Source: Roseateles sp049532965
GTDB taxonomy: Bacteria; Pseudomonadota; Gammaproteobacteria; Burkholderiales; Burkholderiaceae_C
DNA length: 64,000 nucleotides
Assembly (NCBI RefSeq): GCF_049532965.1
Contig: NZ_CP186694.1
Coordinates: forward strand, 4,340,001 to 4,404,000
Reading direction: 5' to 3'
Shown here: in pieces, positions 1-7,749 of the stretch
Position numbering within the stretch: the first letter of the stretch is position 1
Layout of the letters: every line of letters starts with the position of its first letter
Program-made: the position numbers and the translations under genes
The notes under the pieces: model-generated
Databases searched by the model: none
Seen by the model: only the letters and a program-made list of their open reading frames with translations
Told to the model about the DNA's origin: nothing

Positions 1-1
1 C

Positions 2-1033
2 CACCGCTCGCGCGGGCTTCATGGCCACAGCTATCTGGCGACCGTCCGCGCCGAACTTCCGTCGGGCTGGGCGCCGTTCTCCGGCGGCGAAGTCCACGCA
101 CTGCGCGACAGCCTGGAGCACTGCATCGCGCCGCTGGACCACGCGCTGCTGAACGAACACATCGCGCAACCGACCGACGAAAACATCGCTCGCTGGATCC
201 GCCACCGCCTCGAGACCGAGTTCCAAATCCCCGGCATCACCCAGGTAGGCATCCAGAGCACGTCGAACTCCGGCGTCGACCTGGACGCCAACGGCCACGC
301 GCATGTGTGGCGCCGCTACCGTTTCCAGGCCGCGCACCAGTTGCCCAATGTGCCGATGGGGCACAAGTGCGGTCGCATGCACGGTCATGGCTTCGAGTTG
401 ATCCTGCACGCCAACCAGGACCTGGGCGAACGCGACCTGAGCATCGACTATGACCACCTGGACGAACTGTGGGCGCCGTTCCACGCGCAGTTGAACTACC
501 AGTGCCTCAACGAGATCGACGGGCTTTCCAACCCGACCAGCGAGCTGATCTCGTCCTGGCTGTGGGAACGCCTCAAGCCTCAGTTGCCGGAGCTGAGCTG
601 GGTCACCGTCTATGAGACCGGCTCCAGCGGGGCGAACTTCGATGGCGAGCGCTATCGGATCTGGAAGGAGTTCACCCTGGACAGCGCGGTGAAGCTCAAC
701 CGGGCCCCGGCCGACCATCCGCTCGCGGGCATCCACGGCCACACCTTCACGCTGCGCCTGCACCTGAGCGCGCCCCTGGACCAGGTGCATGGCTGGGCCA
801 TGGACTTCGGCGACGTGAAGCAGCTGTTCGATCCGATCTTCAAGGCCATGGACCACCATCCGCTGCATGAGCTCGCCGGACTGGCAGATGCCGACACCGC
901 CAGCCTGGCGGCGTGGGTGCTTCAGCAGGCGAAAGCGCGGCTCGAGCCGCTGGAGCGTGTCGATCTCTACGAGACCCGCGGTAGCGGCGTGATCGTCAGC
1001 CATGGTCCGTTCGAGGAGCTGATCCCGGTATGA
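2..1033 (+). CDS. queD: Triple-domain 6-carboxytetrahydropterin synthase-like protein (QueD family), 5' partial
   Basis: The reading frame is open from base 2 through a GTG at 305 to the TGA at 1031-1033, so the true start lies outside the window. Three QueD-like repeats can be seen (about 2-300, 305-690 and 690-1030), each with an HGH zinc motif. The middle repeat has the full set: FQAAH, then CGRMHGH with the catalytic Cys, then VYETGSSG with the catalytic Glu. The first repeat has LHGHSY without the Cys and QSTSNSG where the Glu should be. The third has IHGHTF and LYETRGSG but lacks the Cys and the first His. QueD makes 6-carboxy-tetrahydropterin in queuosine synthesis. The stop overlaps the queE start (ATGA), which supports a shared operon. 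Standard QueD is a single ~120-residue domain, so this fused form is unusual. Confidence 0.85.
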   Translation, partial: HRSRGLHGHSYLATVRAELPSGWAPFSGGEVHALRDSLEHCIAPLDHALLNEHIAQPTDENIARWIRHRLETEFQIPGITQVGIQSTSNSGVDLDANGHAHVWRRYRFQAAHQLPNVPMGHKCGRMHGHGFELILHANQDLGERDLSIDYDHLDELWAPFHAQLNYQCLNEIDGLSNPTSELISSWLWERLKPQLPELSWVTVYETGSSGANFDGERYRIWKEFTLDSAVKLNRAPADHPLAGIHGHTFTLRLHLSAPLDQVHGWAMDFGDVKQLFDPIFKAMDHHPLHELAGLADADTASLAAWVLQQAKARLEPLERVDLYETRGSGVIVSHGPFEELIPV

Positions 1034-1677
1034 CCTACGCCGTCAAGGAAATGTTCTACACGCTGCAGGGCGAGGGCGCCCAGGCTGGCCGCGCCGCCGT
1101 GTTCTGCCGCTTCGCCGGCTGCAACCTGTGGAGTGGCCGCGAACAGGACCGCGCAGCCGCGATCTGCACCTTCTGCGACACCGACTTCGTCGGGACGGAC
1201 GGGCAGGGCGGTGGCAAGTTCGCCTCCGCCGATGCGCTGGCCGAGGCCATCGACGCCAAGTGGCCCAAGGACGAACACGGCAAGCGCACCGGTATCCCGT
1301 ACGTCGTCTGTACCGGCGGCGAACCGCTGTTGCAGCTCGACGGCCCGCTGATCACCGCGTTGAAGGCACATGGCTTCGAGATCGCCGTCGAGACCAACGG
1401 CACGCAACCGGCACCCGAAGGACTGGACTGGATCTGTGTCAGCCCCAAGGCCGATGCGGAGGTCGTGCTCACGAAGGGCAACGAGCTGAAGCTGGTTTAT
1501 CCACAACCGCTGGCGATGCCGGAGCGCTTCGCAAACCTGCACTTCGACCACTTCTTCCTTCAACCGATGGACTCGGTGCTGCAGAAGCAAAACACCAAGG
1601 CCGCCATTGCGTATTGCATGGCCCATCCCCAATGGAAGCTGTCGATCCAGATGCACAAGGTGGTCGGCATCGACTGA
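1030..1677 (+). CDS. queE: 7-carboxy-7-deazaguanine synthase QueE
   Basis: A radical SAM enzyme of queuosine and 7-deazaguanine synthesis that converts 6-carboxytetrahydropterin to 7-carboxy-7-deazaguanine. The 215-residue product opens with MTYAVKEMFYTLQGEG. The iron-sulfur cluster cysteines are C31, C46 and C49, spaced CX14CX2C instead of the classical CX3CX2C. This variant is known from the Burkholderia multivorans enzyme. The SAM-binding region has CTGGEPLLQ and ETNGTQ. The ATG overlaps the stop of the upstream QueD-like gene by four bases, so the two are probably translationally coupled and act in consecutive steps. Confidence 0.95.
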   Translation: MTYAVKEMFYTLQGEGAQAGRAAVFCRFAGCNLWSGREQDRAAAICTFCDTDFVGTDGQGGGKFASADALAEAIDAKWPKDEHGKRTGIPYVVCTGGEPLLQLDGPLITALKAHGFEIAVETNGTQPAPEGLDWICVSPKADAEVVLTKGNELKLVYPQPLAMPERFANLHFDHFFLQPMDSVLQKQNTKAAIAYCMAHPQWKLSIQMHKVVGID

Positions 1678-2072
1678 GCCAGCAACCGCAGCGCGTAGCG
1701 GTTATCCCCAGACCTGTTCCGGCTAGCCGAAGTCCTGTTGCGCTGTAAAGCCAACAACGCTGTGGAAAACTTTCTGGCAACTGGCCGCTTCTCCACAGGG
1801 TGACCGGGTGGTCGTCCTCTTGTTGTTGTTCCATGCAGCGGCAATCGGGCCCTCCGCGCACAAGGTTGTGATGACGCCAAGTGGTTGGTTCTGCGGGGAA
1901 TTTCTGACTTGTCCACATCAATGGGCCGCCTCTACTAAGACGACCAGGAGAGATATCTAAGACCTTGATGTTGAAAAGAGAGGCGGGAAATTTCATTCCA
2001 GCGTTGCTGTGGCGCTCCTGCTGCGCACGCCCGACTTGAGCGACCCCGCGAGGACTTGCACACTGCCAACCC
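1678..2072. promoter_or_regulatory. Intergenic region with four DnaA-box-like 9-mers
   Basis: This 395-base gap between queE and the MazG-like gene holds no convincing gene. Four sites match the DnaA box TTATCCACA at 8 of 9 positions: TTATCCCCA at 1702-1710, TGTGGAAAA (opposite strand) at 1761-1769, TTCTCCACA at 1789-1797 and TTGTCCACA at 1909-1917. A relatively AT-rich stretch follows at about 1925-1995. This could be a DnaA-binding region or only a regulatory segment. No dnaA gene or perfect box is present here, so calling it an origin would be speculation. Confidence 0.3.
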
Positions 2073-2417
2073 ATGGACATCGCCGACCTGCAACGGCGGC
2101 TGCGGGCATTCGCCGCAGACCGCGACTGGGACCCCTACCTCACGCCGAAGAACCTCGCCATGGCGCTGGTCGTGGAATCGGCCGAGCTGGTGGAGATCTT
2201 CCAGTGGAAGACCGCCGAGGAGTCACTGCAGCTGCCCGAAGCCGAGCGCCAGCATCTTGGCGAGGAGGTTGCCGATGTGCTCATGTACCTGCTGCAGATC
2301 GCGGACCGTGCCGGCGTCGACGTGCCGGTCGCGGTGGAGCGCAAGATCGCGCTGAACGCCGTGAAGTACCCGGTGCCCACGCCCGGTGTCGATTCCGTCT
2401 CCGGCGATCACGCATGA
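2073..2417 (+). CDS. MazG-like / RS21-C6-type nucleotide pyrophosphohydrolase
   Basis: A 114-residue all-alpha NTP pyrophosphohydrolase. It hydrolyses nucleoside triphosphates, commonly dCTP or modified dNTPs, to monophosphate and pyrophosphate. The metal-binding signature is visible as ESAELVE followed by EEVADVLMY, the EXXE...EXXD pattern of the family, with NLAMALVVESAELVEIFQW typical of the RS21-C6 group. The length fits a single domain. It shares an ATGA overlap with the downstream exonuclease gene, suggesting a two-gene nucleotide or DNA-quality unit. Substrate cannot be read from the sequence. Confidence 0.9.
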   Translation: MDIADLQRRLRAFAADRDWDPYLTPKNLAMALVVESAELVEIFQWKTAEESLQLPEAERQHLGEEVADVLMYLLQIADRAGVDVPVAVERKIALNAVKYPVPTPGVDSVSGDHA

Positions 2418-3076
2418 AGCGCACGATCGCCGTCATCGACTTCGAGACCACCGGCAATTCCCCGCAGGGTGGAGGCCGCGCCACCGAAATTGCCGCAGTG
2501 TTGCTGCGCGATGGCGAGATCGTCGGCCAGTACCAGAGCCTGATGAACACCGGCGCCTGGATCCCGCCGATGATCGAGCGGCTCACCGGCATCAGCAACG
2601 AGATGGTCGAGGACGCGCCCGATGCGGCCATGGTCATGCGCGAGGTGGCGGCCTTCACCGACGGCTGTGGCTTCATCGCGCACAACGCCAGTTTCGATCG
2701 CGGATTCTGGCTGCACGAACTCGACCGCGCTGGTGCCGCCCCGCGCATCGCCCCGGAGTTCGCCTGTACCGTGAAACTGGCTCGCCGGCTCTACCCCGAG
2801 TCCCCCAACTGCAAGCTCGGCACGCTTGCGCGGCATCACCAGCTCCCTGACAACGGCCGTGCTCACCGTGCGCTCGCCGATGCGATGACCACCGCGCAAC
2901 TGGTTCAGCGGATGCAGCGCGACATTGGCGCTGAACTCGCCGAATTCCTCGGTGAACTGAGCGTCGAACACGAGCTGCTGCTGCGTTTGCAGGCCGTGGC
3001 CCGACCCCAGTGGCACAAGGCGGCGACCGGCTATGCGCGCGACGCGCGGCGCCACTTGCAAGCCACCCTGGTCTGA
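2414..3076 (+). CDS. DEDDh 3'-5' exonuclease, DnaQ/PolC epsilon-like
   Basis: A stand-alone exonuclease of about 220 residues. Exo I is DFETTG near residue 9, Exo II is HNASFDRGF, and Exo III is HRALADA, which gives the DEDDh set. It resembles the proofreading domain of DNA polymerase III epsilon but has no polymerase partner nearby. I chose the ATG at 2414 because it overlaps the stop of the MazG-like gene and sits directly before the first motif. A longer open frame upstream in the same phase is not supported. Likely role: trimming or proofreading of DNA or RNA ends. Confidence 0.88.
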   Translation: MKRTIAVIDFETTGNSPQGGGRATEIAAVLLRDGEIVGQYQSLMNTGAWIPPMIERLTGISNEMVEDAPDAAMVMREVAAFTDGCGFIAHNASFDRGFWLHELDRAGAAPRIAPEFACTVKLARRLYPESPNCKLGTLARHHQLPDNGRAHRALADAMTTAQLVQRMQRDIGAELAEFLGELSVEHELLLRLQAVARPQWHKAATGYARDARRHLQATLV

Positions 3077-3239
3077 AGCCATCGCCCGTACGTTCGCATC
3101 GCGTGAGATCTCGGTGCGTCGGCGTTCGCTGGGGTTCCCTGGATCGAAGGTCAGCAAAACATTTGCTGTCAAGATGCCCGTTGCGCCGCATTGGCTGGGA
3201 CAATCCCGCCCTTTCCCGATTTGCGTTTGTTCTCAAGGT

Positions 3240-3758
3240 ATGTCGAGTATTCAGATTCGCCCGGCCACGCTGCGTGATGCCAAGGCCATCGCCCAGATCC
3301 AGGTGAGTTCCGCTCAGGGTGCGTACAAGGAGTTCTGGCCTGATACCGCCCTGAACGGGTTGTCCGTCGCGCAGCGTCAGGCCTACTGGCGCGAGGCGAT
3401 CAACATGTGCGAGCCGCAGGTGCTGGTCGCGCACCTGGACAACGAAGTGATGGGGTTCGTCGGTTTCGACCGCTCGCGCGACAAGGGCACGCCGTCCACC
3501 ACCGGTGAGATCTGGGCGATGTACGCGGCGCCAGCGCATTGGGACAAGGGCGTGGGCCAGGCGCTGGTGACCGCCGCGCAGGAAGGCCTTCAGGAAGAAG
3601 GCTGCACCCGCGTCACGCTCTGGACCTACAAGAACAACGAGCGCGCGATGCGCTTCTTCGAGATCGCCGGTTTCCGCGCCGAGGCGGACAGCGTCAAGGC
3701 GGTGGATGTCGAGGGCAAGCCGCTGGAGCAATTGCGCCTGCAGCGCTCGCTGGTCTGA
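3240..3758 (+). CDS. GNAT family N-acetyltransferase
   Basis: About 172 residues with the acetyl-CoA binding fold. IQIRPATLRDAKAIAQI at the N terminus is the typical first strand and helix, and WDKGVGQALVTAAQEGLQEEGCTRVTLWT carries the RxxGxG-like pyrophosphate loop (here KGVGQA). The NERAMRFFEIAGF segment is motif B. The start is the ATG at 3240, preceded by AAGG. The frame is open further upstream but without family similarity. The acceptor substrate is unknown. The next gene starts four bases after this stop. Confidence 0.85.
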   Translation: MSSIQIRPATLRDAKAIAQIQVSSAQGAYKEFWPDTALNGLSVAQRQAYWREAINMCEPQVLVAHLDNEVMGFVGFDRSRDKGTPSTTGEIWAMYAAPAHWDKGVGQALVTAAQEGLQEEGCTRVTLWTYKNNERAMRFFEIAGFRAEADSVKAVDVEGKPLEQLRLQRSLV

Positions 3759-3761
3759 TCC

Positions 3762-4106
3762 GTGCTGGCGAAGCTGACATCCAAGAACCAGCTGACCCTG
3801 CCGAAGAGCGTCACCGACAAGCTGGGCCCGGTGCAGTACTTCGAAGTACAGCTGCAGGCCGGGCAGGTGCTGCTGACGCCGGTGCGCATCCAGCGCGGCG
3901 ATGCGGTCAGGGCCAAGCTGGCGGAACTGGCCTTGGGCGACGAGGTGGTCGCGCAGGCGATGGCTTTTGCGTCGAAGGCGGCCTCGAATGGCGCTTCCAG
4001 TGCCGCCACGAAGGCGGCCGGCAAGGCCACCGCCAGGCAGCCCGAGGCCGCGAAGAAATCCCCAGCCGCGAAGCCGGTCCGTCGCACTGCGCGCAAGGCG
4101 GCATGA
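3762..4106 (+). CDS. AbrB/MazE-like antitoxin with Lys/Ala-rich tail
   Basis: The 114-residue product starts from a GTG. Residues 1-45 (LAKLTSKNQLTLPKSVTDKLG and following) match the SpoVT/AbrB swapped-hairpin DNA-binding fold found in many antitoxins. From about residue 70 the chain is low-complexity Ala/Lys/Ser, resembling a histone-like tail, which is unusual for this family. It overlaps the start of the PIN-like gene by four bases (ATGA), the normal order for an antitoxin-toxin operon. It probably represses its own promoter and binds the downstream protein; this is inferred from the arrangement. Confidence 0.75.
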   Translation: MLAKLTSKNQLTLPKSVTDKLGPVQYFEVQLQAGQVLLTPVRIQRGDAVRAKLAELALGDEVVAQAMAFASKAASNGASSAATKAAGKATARQPEAAKKSPAAKPVRRTARKAA

Positions 4107-4585
4107 GCCGTCGACTGAAGCGGTCTGCGATTGTCCGCACCGTCATCGATCCGGCCTTGATCCTGCGCGCGCTGCTGGTGTCGGACGGCGAGCCGCTCGG
4201 CTTGCGGCGGGCGTGGCAGCAAGGCGTCCTGCTCCCCCTCGTGAGTCCCGACCTGGCAGCCACGTTGATGCGGGCGCTGGCGTTTCCCAGGTTGAGGTTG
4301 TCCACAGCGCAGCAGCAGGAACTGCTGGCCGACTTCCTGCCGTATGCGGAGGTCGTGAAGCCGGTGCGCGGGCTACGGTTGCCGGGCCTGCCCGCACAGC
4401 ACCAGGGACTCGTCGACCTCGCGTTGCAGGGAGATGCGTCGCTGCTGCTGTGCGATGACGAGGCCCTCTCGGAATGGTCTGCGAACAGCCGCAGCAAGGC
4501 GGCGCGGGAACTCTGCACGGTCTGTGCGATGTCGTCATGGTTCCAGGTGTTGCCCCCCTCGCGACGAGACACGCTGCTTTGCTAA
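4103..4585 (+). CDS. PIN-domain toxin-like protein with degenerate active site
   Basis: 160 residues in the layout of the COG1569-type PIN toxins: VIDPALILRALL (first Asp at residue 16), LVSPDLAATLMRALAFPRLR, and LLLCDDEALSEW near the end. PIN RNases use about four acidic residues. Here the first Asp and the CDDE Asp remain. The Glu normally in the SPxLxxELxxVL helix is replaced (AATLMRAL), and the usual DPDD segment reads GLPAQHQ. It is therefore likely inactive or altered as a nuclease. Translation is coupled to the AbrB-like gene by an ATGA overlap. Confidence 0.75.
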   Translation: MSRRLKRSAIVRTVIDPALILRALLVSDGEPLGLRRAWQQGVLLPLVSPDLAATLMRALAFPRLRLSTAQQQELLADFLPYAEVVKPVRGLRLPGLPAQHQGLVDLALQGDASLLLCDDEALSEWSANSRSKAARELCTVCAMSSWFQVLPPSRRDTLLC

Positions 4586-4600
4586 ATTCCGCGCTCGCTT

Positions 4601-4819
4601 ATGAGCAGCTTCCACGATCGCATTCCGTCCAACATGTGGCGTGTGGTGTTCTACGAACGCCGAGGCAATCGCGTCCACCTCGACCGCACCGGACCCTGGC
4701 TGCCGGAGAAATCGCTCGCGACGAACTGGGCGAACTGGTTCATGTCGCGCGGTTATCACGTCGCCTTGCAGGACCAGAACGGCAGCCTTGAGAAGATGCT
4801 GGCTGGCCTGCCCGGATGA
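4601..4819 (+). CDS. Small conserved-type hypothetical protein
   Basis: 72 residues from an ATG 15 bases after the PIN-like gene. The sequence is compact, aromatic and basic (MWRVVFYERRGNRVHLDRTGPW, NWANWFMSRGYHVALQDQNGS), without signal peptide or membrane segment. The alternating hydrophobic strands suggest a small alpha/beta or all-beta cytosolic fold. Function is unknown. It is convergent with the next gene and the two stops are only a few bases apart. Confidence 0.65.
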   Translation: MSSFHDRIPSNMWRVVFYERRGNRVHLDRTGPWLPEKSLATNWANWFMSRGYHVALQDQNGSLEKMLAGLPG

Positions 4820-4822
4820 CGT

Positions 4823-5911
4823 TCAGGCTGCCGTCCTGAAGCCCTGACGATCGAGCGCCCAGCCGTCCGTGGCGGCGGCGTGGGTCTGGACGCGGACATT
4901 GCTCAGGCGCTTGCTCGCTGCCCGCTGAACGAGGGATTCGGCCTGCTCGGCGGTCAGTTGGCGCGCGAAGCGGGTCCAGCGCTTCTGCAGCAGCGGGTCG
5001 CGCCAGGCGTCTTCCAGCGCCCAGCGGATGGCCATCGGATCCGTCAGCGACTGGCAACGCAACACACGCGGCACCAGCGCCAGCACGAAGCGGGAGAAGT
5101 CCGCGCGCTGCTGCGGCGCCAGCAGCGCTTCCAGACGCGTCAGACGCTGGCTCCAGCCGGGTGTCGCCAGCTGGCGCGTGACCAGCGCCTGCAGGGCCTG
5201 CACCGGATTGAACATGCGCAGCCGATTCGGCGGCAGCACCAGCAGCGGCAGCTGCGCGGCCAGGTCGTGCGACATCGGCGTGACGAAGCTCGCCAGGATC
5301 GCCATCCGCTCCCAGGCCTCGGCATTGAGGCCACCGGCCATCGTCACCGGGCCTTGGCGCAGGCTTTGCGCCATGGCCCAGCACTGCTGCCAGCCGCGGT
5401 CGAGCTTGGCGGCATTGGCCGCATGGCTCATCTGGACCAGATTGCCGGCGGCATAACCGGCGTCGTCCCGCACGCGGTCGATCGAGCGACGCTGCGGATG
5501 ATCGTCCTCATCGCTGAAGGGCAACCGGCTGATCGGGCAGTGCGTCGCGTCCAGCTGCTGCAGGTAGTTGGGCGTGACCAGCAGTGTTTCGAAGCTGCGG
5601 CCGCGCTGCCAGGCGTGCAGGCGCAGCGACAGCCAGCGCTGCGTGTGCCGATGCGCCTTCAAGGTGTGCGCTCCAAAGGTCGAGCGCCCCAGCTGCCATC
5701 CCTGTTGCAGCGGCGATTGGCGGAAGAGCTGCTCCACCGGCGGGGTCAGGCCGTGATGCGCATAGTCCCAGCCCAGTTCGAAGCCGATGCGCTCATGGCT
5801 CGAAGCCACCGGGTCGTCCTTCGGCGCCAGCGGCATCTCGGCCGCCGTCATCGGCAGGCTCAGTTGCTGAACGGTGATGTCGTCGGCATGGCGGTGCAGG
5901 GTGGCGGTCAT
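4823..5911 (-). CDS. HNH-like domain protein of unknown function
   Basis: 362 residues. The recognisable part is about residues 125-169: CPISRLPF...SIDRVRDDAGYAAGNLVQMSHAANAAK. This resembles the HNH/recombination endonuclease VII-like pattern (a Cys, an Asp-Arg strand, then GNLV and an Asn/Lys helix). Only one of the usual zinc cysteines is visible, so nuclease activity is uncertain. The remaining helical region (about 200-345) is not recognised. It is transcribed divergently from the WYL regulator, which is a likely controller. Confidence 0.7.
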   Translation of the reverse strand: MTATLHRHADDITVQQLSLPMTAAEMPLAPKDDPVASSHERIGFELGWDYAHHGLTPPVEQLFRQSPLQQGWQLGRSTFGAHTLKAHRHTQRWLSLRLHAWQRGRSFETLLVTPNYLQQLDATHCPISRLPFSDEDDHPQRRSIDRVRDDAGYAAGNLVQMSHAANAAKLDRGWQQCWAMAQSLRQGPVTMAGGLNAEAWERMAILASFVTPMSHDLAAQLPLLVLPPNRLRMFNPVQALQALVTRQLATPGWSQRLTRLEALLAPQQRADFSRFVLALVPRVLRCQSLTDPMAIRWALEDAWRDPLLQKRWTRFARQLTAEQAESLVQRAASKRLSNVRVQTHAAATDGWALDRQGFRTAA

Positions 5912-6066
5912 GGGGCTCTCCTTGAAGACTTGGGAAGCTGGTGGACAACTGACTCAGGCTTGGGATCAAGTATTCAAGTGAGCTGGCTCATAGAATGATC
6001 CACTCAACGGTCGGCTGACTTAAATCAGTAGTCCGACTGCATAAATTTGTCAGGAGGGTCCCCCGC
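5912..6066. promoter_or_regulatory. Divergent promoter region between HNH-like and WYL genes
   Basis: This 155-base spacer is clearly more AT-rich than its surroundings. It contains an imperfect palindrome CTGACTTAAATCAG at 6015-6028 and several CTCA/TGAG-type short repeats (5950-6005). A good ribosome binding site, GGAGG, lies at 6053-6057 before the WYL start. The palindrome is a candidate operator for the WYL regulator; binding is inferred from position only. Confidence 0.4.
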
Positions 6067-7047
6067 ATGGATCGCACCGAGCGCTTCTACAAGATCGAGA
6101 TGCTGATCCGCAGCCGCGGCTGCGTGAGCTTTGCGGAGATGCGCGAGGTGCTGGAGGTCTCGCCGGCCACGCTCAAGCGCGACCTGCAGTACCTGCGCGA
6201 GCGCATGGATGCGCCCATCGAGTACGACGCCGCTGAGAACGGCTACCGCTTCGGCCAGCAGTGGCGCGGGCAGCGCCATGAGCTGCCGGGCGTGTGGTTC
6301 AGCGAGAAGGAGCTGCACGCGCTGCTGACCATGCATCAGATGATGGCTGGCCTGGACGAGAACGGCCTGCTCAGCCGGCACCTGCAGCCGATGCTGGACA
6401 AGCTCACCAGCATGCTCGGCGGCGATGCGGCCGAGGCGCAGGAGATGACGCGGCGGATCAAGCTGATCTCGACGGCGCGTCGCCGCGTGCCGTCCCAGCA
6501 TTTCGAGACCGTGGGCAGCGCCGTGGTGAAGCGGCAGCGGCTGAGGCTCCGGTACCGCAAGCGGGCTCCGGGCGGTGGCGCGGTCAGCGAGCGCGAGGTC
6601 TCACCGCAGCGCCTGGTGCATTACCGGAACACCTGGTACCTGGACGCGTGGTGCCACGCCAGCGATGGGCTGAGGCGCTTTGCACTCGACGCGATGGAGC
6701 ATGCCGAGGTGCTTGAAGACCAGGCCGCGCGCAGCCTGCCGATGAAGGAACTGGAAGGGGAACTCGACCAGGGCTACGGCATCTTCGCCGGCGGCGATCC
6801 GCAGTGGGCGACAGTGATCTTCAGCGAGCAGATCGCCGCCTGGGTGTCGAGCGAGGAGTGGCATCCGGCCCAGCGCAGCGCGTGGTTGCCGGACGGGCGC
6901 TGGCGGCTGGAACTGCCTTTTGTCGATGCGACCGAGCTGCTGATGGACCTGCTGCGGCACGCCGGCCAGGTCGAGGTGGTGGAGCCGCCATCGTTGCGCG
7001 AGGCGTATGCCCGGCGGCTGACGAACGCGGCGGCCGCGATCGCTTGA
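6067..7047 (+). CDS. WYL-domain transcriptional regulator
   Basis: 326 residues. An N-terminal winged helix-turn-helix (RTERFYKIEMLIRSRGCVSFAEMREVLEVSPATLKRDLQYLRERM, about 3-48) of the DeoR-like type is followed by a WYL domain around residues 150-225 (RLRLRYRKRAP, SPQRLVHYRNTWYLDAWCH) and a C-terminal WCX extension. Such proteins sense ligands, often nucleic acid or nucleotide-derived, and control DNA-damage or defence genes. The start is the ATG at 6067 with GGAGG nine bases upstream. Probable target: itself and the divergent HNH-like gene. Confidence 0.88.
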   Translation: MDRTERFYKIEMLIRSRGCVSFAEMREVLEVSPATLKRDLQYLRERMDAPIEYDAAENGYRFGQQWRGQRHELPGVWFSEKELHALLTMHQMMAGLDENGLLSRHLQPMLDKLTSMLGGDAAEAQEMTRRIKLISTARRRVPSQHFETVGSAVVKRQRLRLRYRKRAPGGGAVSEREVSPQRLVHYRNTWYLDAWCHASDGLRRFALDAMEHAEVLEDQAARSLPMKELEGELDQGYGIFAGGDPQWATVIFSEQIAAWVSSEEWHPAQRSAWLPDGRWRLELPFVDATELLMDLLRHAGQVEVVEPPSLREAYARRLTNAAAAIA

Positions 7048-7075
7048 AGCGCCGCGACCGCGGGCCTTCAGGCGC

Positions 7076-7684
7076 TCAGGGCGCGTCCTTCGCGGCGTCC
7101 TGCGCCTCCTGGGCTTCGTAGCGCGCCAGGCGTTCGCTCTTCCAGTAGACGTCGTCGCCGCCCTTGCCATCGAGGTTGGCGCGGTTGAGCACACGAGCCA
7201 GCACGAACAGCAGGTCCGACAACCGGTTCAAGTAGTGGCGCGGCGCGGCATTGACCGGCTCCTGCGCGGCCAGCGTGACGACTGCGCGTTCGGCGCGACG
7301 GGCGATCGTGCGGCACACGTGCGCGATGGCGGCACTGCGAGTACCCGCTGGCAGGATGAATTCGGCCAGACGGGGCAGGGTGGCGTTGTGGTCGGCCAGC
7401 GCCTGGTCAAGGTGCAGCACTGCCGAGTCCTTCAACAGGCTGTAGCCGGGCATGCAGAGTTCGCCGCCCAGGTTGAACAGCTCATGCTGGACCGTGACCA
7501 GCAGATCGCGAACGTCGTCAGGCAGCGGCTCGGCCAGCAGCACCCCGATCTGCGAGTTCAGTTCGTCCACATCGCCCATCGCCTGGATGCGCAGATGGTC
7601 CTTGGGCACGCGGGTGCCGTCGCCGAGGCCGGTGGTGCCGTCGTCGCCGGTGCGGGTCGCGATCTGGGAAAGTCGATTGGCCAT
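7076..7684 (-). CDS. Cob(I)alamin adenosyltransferase, PduO type
   Basis: About 202 residues. The N terminus MANRLSQIATRTGDDGTTGLGDG is the family's ATP-binding signature. GDVDELNSQIG and NRLSDLLFVLARVLNR are the other conserved blocks. The enzyme transfers the adenosyl group of ATP to cob(I)alamin to make coenzyme B12. I placed the start at the ATG at 7684; an extra 13-residue upstream extension in frame looks unlike the family. No other cobalamin genes are nearby. It is convergent with the WYL gene across 28 bases. Confidence 0.92.
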   Translation of the reverse strand: MANRLSQIATRTGDDGTTGLGDGTRVPKDHLRIQAMGDVDELNSQIGVLLAEPLPDDVRDLLVTVQHELFNLGGELCMPGYSLLKDSAVLHLDQALADHNATLPRLAEFILPAGTRSAAIAHVCRTIARRAERAVVTLAAQEPVNAAPRHYLNRLSDLLFVLARVLNRANLDGKGGDDVYWKSERLARYEAQEAQDAAKDAP

Positions 7685-7749
7685 GGCAGTGCCGCGCGGG
7701 CTGCGGAAGTGCAAACCCGGCATCTTGCCGCAACTCGCCCTGGGCGGGG

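Noticed and set aside
4300..4312. TTGTCCACA in the PIN-like gene and again near 60076
   Set aside because: Isolated 8-of-9 DnaA-box matches within coding sequence, without neighbours; expected by chance.
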